A stretch of 64,000 nt of DNA, taken from NCBI GenBank assembly GCA_028708945.1, contig JAQVXV010000006.1:1-64000 (forward strand), read 5' to 3'. Numbering within the stretch: position 1 is the first letter of the stretch; each line of letters opens with the position of its first letter. Below, piece by piece: positions 59,380 through 64,000 of this stretch. Below the pieces are notes generated by a model. That model was not told the origin of the DNA, ran no database searches, and was given only the letters and a program-made list of their open reading frames with translations. Source of the stretch: Bacilli bacterium (GTDB taxonomy: Bacteria > Bacillota_I > Bacilli_A > RF39 > UBA660). The position numbers and the translations under genes are program-made.

Positions 59380-61709
59380 CTTAAAGCAATAACCGGATCT
59401 TTTTTACTTGCTAATTTAGCCGGAATAAATCCTCCTAATAAAGTAAGTGATAGACTTACAACAATAAGGATAATAGCATGAATTGGATTTAATATTGCTA
59501 TATTACTTAAATCAGTTAAACTTTCTAATATTATATTGGTTGGTATTAATAATATTAAAGTAATTAAAATTCCTAAAGCTCCTGATATTAAACCAATTAT
59601 AAAAGTTTCAGCATTGAAAACTCTAGTTATATCTTTTTTTCTAGCCCCTAAAGCTCTTAATATTCCTATTTCTTTAGTACGCTCTAAAACAGATATATAC
59701 GTTATAATTCCAATCATGATCGATGAAACAATTAAACTAATACCACTAAAAGCCAATAATACATAGGTGACAGCATTCATAATATTGCCTGATAATTCTG
59801 AAAAACTATCTGCATAATCTGTATATATTATTTGATCTTCTAGTTTTTTTCCAACATTGTATTTATCTAAGTATTCAACTACTTTATCTTTGTTGTTAAA
59901 ATCATACGGAAATAAATTTATCATTAAAGGTTGGTCATAAGCTCCTAATATTGACATTACTTGTTCTTTAGTATATCCCAATGTATCAAAACTAATACCA
60001 CCCATAAAAACTACACCGTCAGATTTTTCTTGAGCCTTTACTATTTCTGATTGACTATTTTTATCTATAATATATTCAATTAATTCATTACGATACGAAA
60101 TACTTGCTGTTGATGTCATTCCAGTCATTTTAGTAAATGCTGATTTCATTGTCTCCATACTATTCTCTTGTTTTGGTCTCATAACTCCAACGATTTTAAT
60201 TGTCGTTTCACTGTTTTCATACATATTGTTTAAATCTTCATTTTTAACAAACATATTATCAGTTATTTTTTTATAACAATTATCATTTAAGATTAATTTA
60301 AATTCTTTACCAATAAATTGTTCCATTTTTATTTCTTTATTAGAAGTATTAAACCCTAACACTTCAAGTAAAGGATAATCAACTCTGTTCTTACTATCTA
60401 CCATTAAAACAACATCTGTTTTTGCATTTGGATATTTACCATACAATAAATCATAATTTTCTTTTAAATATGCATCCTGTGTTCCGAATTCCTCTGGTAA
60501 TGAAGTAAGATTAATTGAAGTTGAATTGATTGAACTTATTTCATTATCTTTTTTATTTAATAAGTTTATGCCCGTTAATCTATAATAACCTATAGCACTT
60601 ATTAAAGAATTATCCATTTTTTTAATATATTCAACATAATCAGATGATAGTTTATTGACATGTTCCGTGATAGCTACTTCTGAATCATAAGGATAGATTA
60701 CATCTACATTCTTATAATCATCTTCAGATATTTCACCTTTCATTTCATTTCTAATATTAGCCATTTGTTCTTTATCTACTTTATTAGTTGAATATGAAAT
60801 TGATATTGGAAAATTTCTTAAAGTATTTGCTTCGAACTCATCGATCTGTTTATCAAATCCGTTTGATAAGGACAATATTAAAGCAATTCCTATTATCCCA
60901 ATACTAGATGCAAAAGACGTTAATAAGGTTCTACCTATCTTTGTCCTTAAATTATTCAATGACAATTTTAAAGCTGTCAAAAAACTCATCGATGTTTTTT
61001 TAATATTAAAACTGTCACCTTTATCTATTTCATCAACTGGGTTAGAGTCACTTCTAAGTTCTCCATCTTCTAATTCAATAATTCGAGTTGCATAAGTATA
61101 CGCTAACTTAGAATTATGAGTAACCATAATTACTAATTTTTCATTAGCAATTTCTTTTATTAATTCCATTATTTGAATACTTGTATTACTATCTAAAGCT
61201 CCTGTTGGTTCATCTGCTAAAATGATTGAAGGATTATTTACTAAAGCTCTAGCAATAGCAACTCTTTGCATTTGACCACCAGATAATTGATTGGGTTTTT
61301 TATGAGCATGTTCTTCTAACCTAACTTGTTTAAGTACTTTTAAAGCTCTTTGCCTTCTTTTTTTAGCACTTATTCCACTTAAAGTCATACCCATTTCAAC
61401 GTTATTTAAAATACTAATATGACTTATTAAATTGTAATTTTGAAATACAAAACCAATACAATTATTACGATAAGCATCCCAATTTGTATCATTGAATTTT
61501 TTAGTTGATTTACCGTTGATAATTAAATCACCTGAATCATATCTATCTAAACCACCTAATATATTTAACAATGTTGATTTGCCACTACCAGATGGTCCTA
61601 ATACTGCAACAAATTCATTTGTTTTAAAACTAACACTGAAGTTTTTTAAAGCATTTTGGCAAAAATTAGCCGTTTTATATCTCTTTGAGATATTTTTTAA
61701 TTGTAACAT
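59370..61709 (-). CDS. Fused ABC transporter, MacB/FtsX type (ATPase + permease)
   Basis: 779 residues. ATPase domain 1-225: Walker A GPSGSGKST (38-46), LSGGQMQRVAIARAL, Walker B ILADEPTGALD, MVTHN. Transmembrane helix near 255-280, a large outer domain (about 285-625), then three helices of the FtsX core (SGISLIVSSIMIGIITYISV, ERTKEIGILRALGARKKDI, GGFIPAKLASKKDPVIALRTE). Such mechanotransmission transporters act in antimicrobial peptide defence, lipoprotein handling or signalling and do not always move a substrate. No two-component system is adjacent. Two TATAAT boxes (61735-61740 and 61749-61754) lie upstream. Confidence 0.9.
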   Translation of the reverse strand: MLQLKNISKRYKTANFCQNALKNFSVSFKTNEFVAVLGPSGSGKSTLLNILGGLDRYDSGDLIINGKSTKKFNDTNWDAYRNNCIGFVFQNYNLISHISILNNVEMGMTLSGISAKKRRQRALKVLKQVRLEEHAHKKPNQLSGGQMQRVAIARALVNNPSIILADEPTGALDSNTSIQIMELIKEIANEKLVIMVTHNSKLAYTYATRIIELEDGELRSDSNPVDEIDKGDSFNIKKTSMSFLTALKLSLNNLRTKIGRTLLTSFASSIGIIGIALILSLSNGFDKQIDEFEANTLRNFPISISYSTNKVDKEQMANIRNEMKGEISEDDYKNVDVIYPYDSEVAITEHVNKLSSDYVEYIKKMDNSLISAIGYYRLTGINLLNKKDNEISSINSTSINLTSLPEEFGTQDAYLKENYDLLYGKYPNAKTDVVLMVDSKNRVDYPLLEVLGFNTSNKEIKMEQFIGKEFKLILNDNCYKKITDNMFVKNEDLNNMYENSETTIKIVGVMRPKQENSMETMKSAFTKMTGMTSTASISYRNELIEYIIDKNSQSEIVKAQEKSDGVVFMGGISFDTLGYTKEQVMSILGAYDQPLMINLFPYDFNNKDKVVEYLDKYNVGKKLEDQIIYTDYADSFSELSGNIMNAVTYVLLAFSGISLIVSSIMIGIITYISVLERTKEIGILRALGARKKDITRVFNAETFIIGLISGALGILITLILLIPTNIILESLTDLSNIAILNPIHAIILIVVSLSLTLLGGFIPAKLASKKDPVIALRTE

Positions 61710-61778
61710 ATTACCTTCTTTCTATTAATTTCCAATTATACAAAAAGTATTATAACACAAAAAAATATATAAAAGATA

Positions 61779-62654
61779 TCATTTATTTTTTATAAACATT
61801 TTCCATGGTTTTATTTTAGTTATATCTTTTTCATATATCTTGTAAATTGCAAGTGGGTTATTTGATTTATCAATAAAAAAAACAGTGTCTTGGCCATAAA
61901 TATTATCTATAATTTTACCATTTTTTATTTCTAATTTTAAATCATCATCTGCAGTAACTTTAAAATAGTCATTTAATATTTCTATAATACTCAATATTTT
62001 AAAGTTATCATTTTTTAAATCTTCTATTTTTATTGCAGACTCAATACTAAATTGTCCTTGTTTTGTTCTTTTTAAATTCGACATAACACCAATTGTCTTT
62101 AGTTCTTGAGCAATGTCCCTTATTAAACTTCTAATATAGGTTCCTTTACTAACTAAACATCTAAATTTAAAGACTGTTTTATTTTCTACTATTTTATAAT
62201 CTAATAGTTCTATTTCTTTTATTTCTACTTCACGAGACGGTAATTCTATTTTCTCTTTATCAAAAGCGTAATTGTATAATCTTTTACCTGAAATTCTAAG
62301 TGCTGAATATAGAGGCACTTCTTGTAGATATTTTTTTTGAAATTTATCTAAACATTTTTTTATTGTTATTTCATCAATTACGGAATCTTTAGATTCTAAT
62401 ACTGAACCAGTTATATCTAAAGTATCTGTTTCTATCCCTAAAGTTGCTTCTGCTATATATTCTTTATCATGGTTTGTTAAAATTTCTGCTAATTTCGTAG
62501 CATCGTTTATACATAATACTAAAACACCAGTCGCGAGTGGATCTAGTGTTCCGGTATGTCCTACTTTTTTTGTATTAAATTTTTTAGCAGCGATGTTTAC
62601 TACATCTCTACTAGTGTATTCTTTTTCTTTGTCGATAACTAAAATTCCGTTCAT
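61779..62654 (-). CDS. truB: tRNA pseudouridine(55) synthase
   Basis: 291 residues: GILVIDKEKEYTSRDVV, KVGHTGTLDPLATGVLVLC with catalytic Asp38, PLYSALRISGKRLYNYA and CLVSKGTYIRSLIRDI, then a shortened PUA-like C-terminus. Starts one base after the cysS stop, RBS AAAGGGGTA. Usually beside ribF in Bacilli; here paired with cysS. Confidence 0.96.
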   Translation of the reverse strand: MNGILVIDKEKEYTSRDVVNIAAKKFNTKKVGHTGTLDPLATGVLVLCINDATKLAEILTNHDKEYIAEATLGIETDTLDITGSVLESKDSVIDEITIKKCLDKFQKKYLQEVPLYSALRISGKRLYNYAFDKEKIELPSREVEIKEIELLDYKIVENKTVFKFRCLVSKGTYIRSLIRDIAQELKTIGVMSNLKRTKQGQFSIESAIKIEDLKNDNFKILSIIEILNDYFKVTADDDLKLEIKNGKIIDNIYGQDTVFFIDKSNNPLAIYKIYEKDITKIKPWKMFIKNK

Positions 62655-62655
62655 T

Positions 62656-64000
62656 TTACCCCTTTATTTCAAACTCAGTTCCTTCTCTGGTGTCTCTGAT
62701 AAAAATACCTTTTTCTTCTAATTCTAATCTTATTTTATCTGCTAAGTCGAAATTTTTTTCTTTTTTAGCGTTATTTCTTTCGCATATTTTTTGATTTATA
62801 TAATCTAAGGTGTTTTTATCTATAGTTTCTGCTTTTAATAGATTTAAAGATAATACTTTATCAATATCCTCAATTAAAAATAATTTAGAGTTATTATTTA
62901 AATCATCTTTTAATAAATTATTTAATACTGTCAATACATTTGCAGTATCTAAATCTTTTTCTAAATATTTTCTATATTCATTTCTATATTGATCTACTTT
63001 TTCTTGTTCAATTATACTATCATCTTTTTTAATACTTTTTATTTTTGATTTTAATTTATTATACATATTTTGAGCATTGTCTAAAGATTCATAGCTGAAT
63101 ATTAATTGTTTTCTATAATGCGATTGAAGACACATAAAACGATATGCTAAAAGGTTGTATCCTTTTTCTTCTAATAAAGACAATGTTAAAAATTCACCAC
63201 TTGATTTACTCATTTTTCCAGCTTGATTATTTAAGTGTTCAACATGGAACCAATAATTACACCATTTATGTCCTACATATGATTCTGTTTGGGCTATTTC
63301 ATTAGTATGATGTGGAAAAATATTGTCGACTCCACCACAGTGAATATCTAAGTATTCTCCTAAATATTTAAGTGATATTCCAGAACACTCAATATGCCAT
63401 CCAGGATATCCTAATCCCCAAGGAGAATCCCATTTTAATTCTTGATCTTCAAATTTTGATTTAGTAAACCATAAAACAAAATCTGTTTTATTTTTTTTAT
63501 TTTTATCTTCTTCAACATCTTCTCTTACTCCAACCATTAATTCATCTTCTTTATGGTTAGTTAAAACATAATAATCATTTAATTTAGATGTATCGAAATA
63601 AACATTATCACCACTTATATATGCATAGTTTGTATCGACTAGCTTTTCGATTATTTCTATATATTTATCGATACAACTTGTTGCTGGTATTACAATTTTT
63701 GGTTTTCGAATATTTAACTTTTCACAATCTAAAAAGAATGCATCAGTATACATTTGCGCTATTTCTAATATTGTTTTCTTTTCTCTTTTAGCGCCCTTTA
63801 GCATTTTATCTTCACCGGTATCAGCATCACTTGAAAGATGTCCAACATCAGTTATATTCATTACTCTTTCAACATTATAATTGAGATGATTTAATGTTTT
63901 TTCTAAAATATCTTCAGCGATATAACTTCTTAAATTACCAATATGAGCATAATGATATACAGTAGGACCACACGTATACATTTTCACTTCATTACCATTG
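62656..64000 (-). CDS. cysS: Cysteinyl-tRNA synthetase (5' end beyond window)
   Basis: About 447 visible codons. The frame stays open to the right edge (NGNEVKMYTCGPTVY), so the true start lies outside; the GTG at 63985-63987 is internal. HIGH-type motif AHIGNLRSY, zinc ligands in YTCGP, WHIECSG and FPHHTNE, and KMSKS in GKMSKSSGEF. DALR-like anticodon helices end the protein (RNNAKKEKNFDLADKIR, GIFIRDTREGTEFEIKG). Confidence 0.97.
   Translation of the reverse strand, partial: NGNEVKMYTCGPTVYHYAHIGNLRSYIAEDILEKTLNHLNYNVERVMNITDVGHLSSDADTGEDKMLKGAKREKKTILEIAQMYTDAFFLDCEKLNIRKPKIVIPATSCIDKYIEIIEKLVDTNYAYISGDNVYFDTSKLNDYYVLTNHKEDELMVGVREDVEEDKNKKNKTDFVLWFTKSKFEDQELKWDSPWGLGYPGWHIECSGISLKYLGEYLDIHCGGVDNIFPHHTNEIAQTESYVGHKWCNYWFHVEHLNNQAGKMSKSSGEFLTLSLLEEKGYNLLAYRFMCLQSHYRKQLIFSYESLDNAQNMYNKLKSKIKSIKKDDSIIEQEKVDQYRNEYRKYLEKDLDTANVLTVLNNLLKDDLNNNSKLFLIEDIDKVLSLNLLKAETIDKNTLDYINQKICERNNAKKEKNFDLADKIRLELEEKGIFIRDTREGTEFEIKG

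Noticed and set aside
59370..61709. Bacitracin-type resistance module (BceAB)
   Set aside because: ATPase and permease are fused in MacB style and no sensor kinase or regulator lies nearby.
1..64000. Mycoplasma-type genetic code (TGA = Trp), suggested by very low G+C
   Set aside because: queA and sufS end in TGA inside ATGA overlaps, and Trp codons seen are TGG; the standard code fits all genes.

Overview
This window is a very AT-rich (roughly 26-30 % G+C by eye), densely packed bacterial chromosome segment from a Gram-positive-type, low-GC lineage related to Bacilli. The gene families and their order match Bacillus subtilis operons: ireB-ruvX-yrzB-mltG-trmR-trhP1-trhP2-greA; ylbD-ylbE-rsmD; spoIIB-like-radC-mreC-mreD and spoIVFA-spoIVFB-rplU-prp-rpmA-obg; rpsB-tsf. 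TGA is used as a stop (queA and sufS end in ATGA overlaps) and Trp is TGG, so this is the standard bacterial code, not the Mycoplasma code. The extreme AT content and small intergenic gaps suggest a reduced, probably host-associated Bacilli relative (Erysipelotrichales/RF39-like is my guess, not shown by the sequence).

Layout. 1-1.4 kb: 3' end of RNase J and a small membrane protein. 1.4-11 kb (minus strand): miaA, queA, a purine-type NCS2 permease, ruvB, a 5'-nucleotidase, ruvA, two unknown membrane proteins, fmt, priA. 11.2-13.9 kb: a complete agr-like peptide quorum-sensing locus with agrB and an unannotated 33-codon agrD on plus facing agrA-agrC on minus. 14-19.1 kb: tig, then a three-gene membrane glycosylation cassette (YfhO family, polyprenyl glycosyltransferase, GtrA). 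19.2-24.3 kb: greA, tRNA U34 hydroxylation/methylation genes, mltG, yrzB, ruvX, ireB. 24.4-25.3 kb: anchored transglutaminase-like protein. 25.3-31.5 kb: rsmD, ylbE, ylbD, parC, a degenerate acyltransferase, parE. 31.6-33.8 kb: a monocistronic 722-residue prepilin-type surface protein ending in a C-type-lectin/FGE-like fold. 33.9-41.7 kb: ftsK, gpsA, a lipid kinase, sufS-sufD-sufC, a HIT protein and an unknown protein. 41.8-49.7 kb: smr, pfkB-family kinase, obg, DUF2179 protein, rpmA, prp, rplU, spoIVFB/FA-like pair, mreD, mreC, radC, SpoIIB-like protein. 49.8-64 kb: proS, a duplicated-domain unknown protein, mutL, uvrC, YigZ family, tsf, rpsB with an extended tail, tdk, a fused ABC transporter, truB and partial cysS.

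Most of the window is housekeeping (translation, tRNA modification, repair, cell envelope, Fe-S assembly). Accessory or signalling content stands out at the agr locus, the glycosylation cassette, the transglutaminase-like gene and the prepilin/lectin gene. The last is the most unusual: its final ~35 codons look like the variable region of a diversity-generating-retroelement target, but no reverse transcriptase is in the window. No rRNA, tRNA, CRISPR, insertion sequence or integrase was seen, and no gap between genes exceeds 300 bases. Many terminators are shared by convergent genes or overlap the next gene's -35 box.
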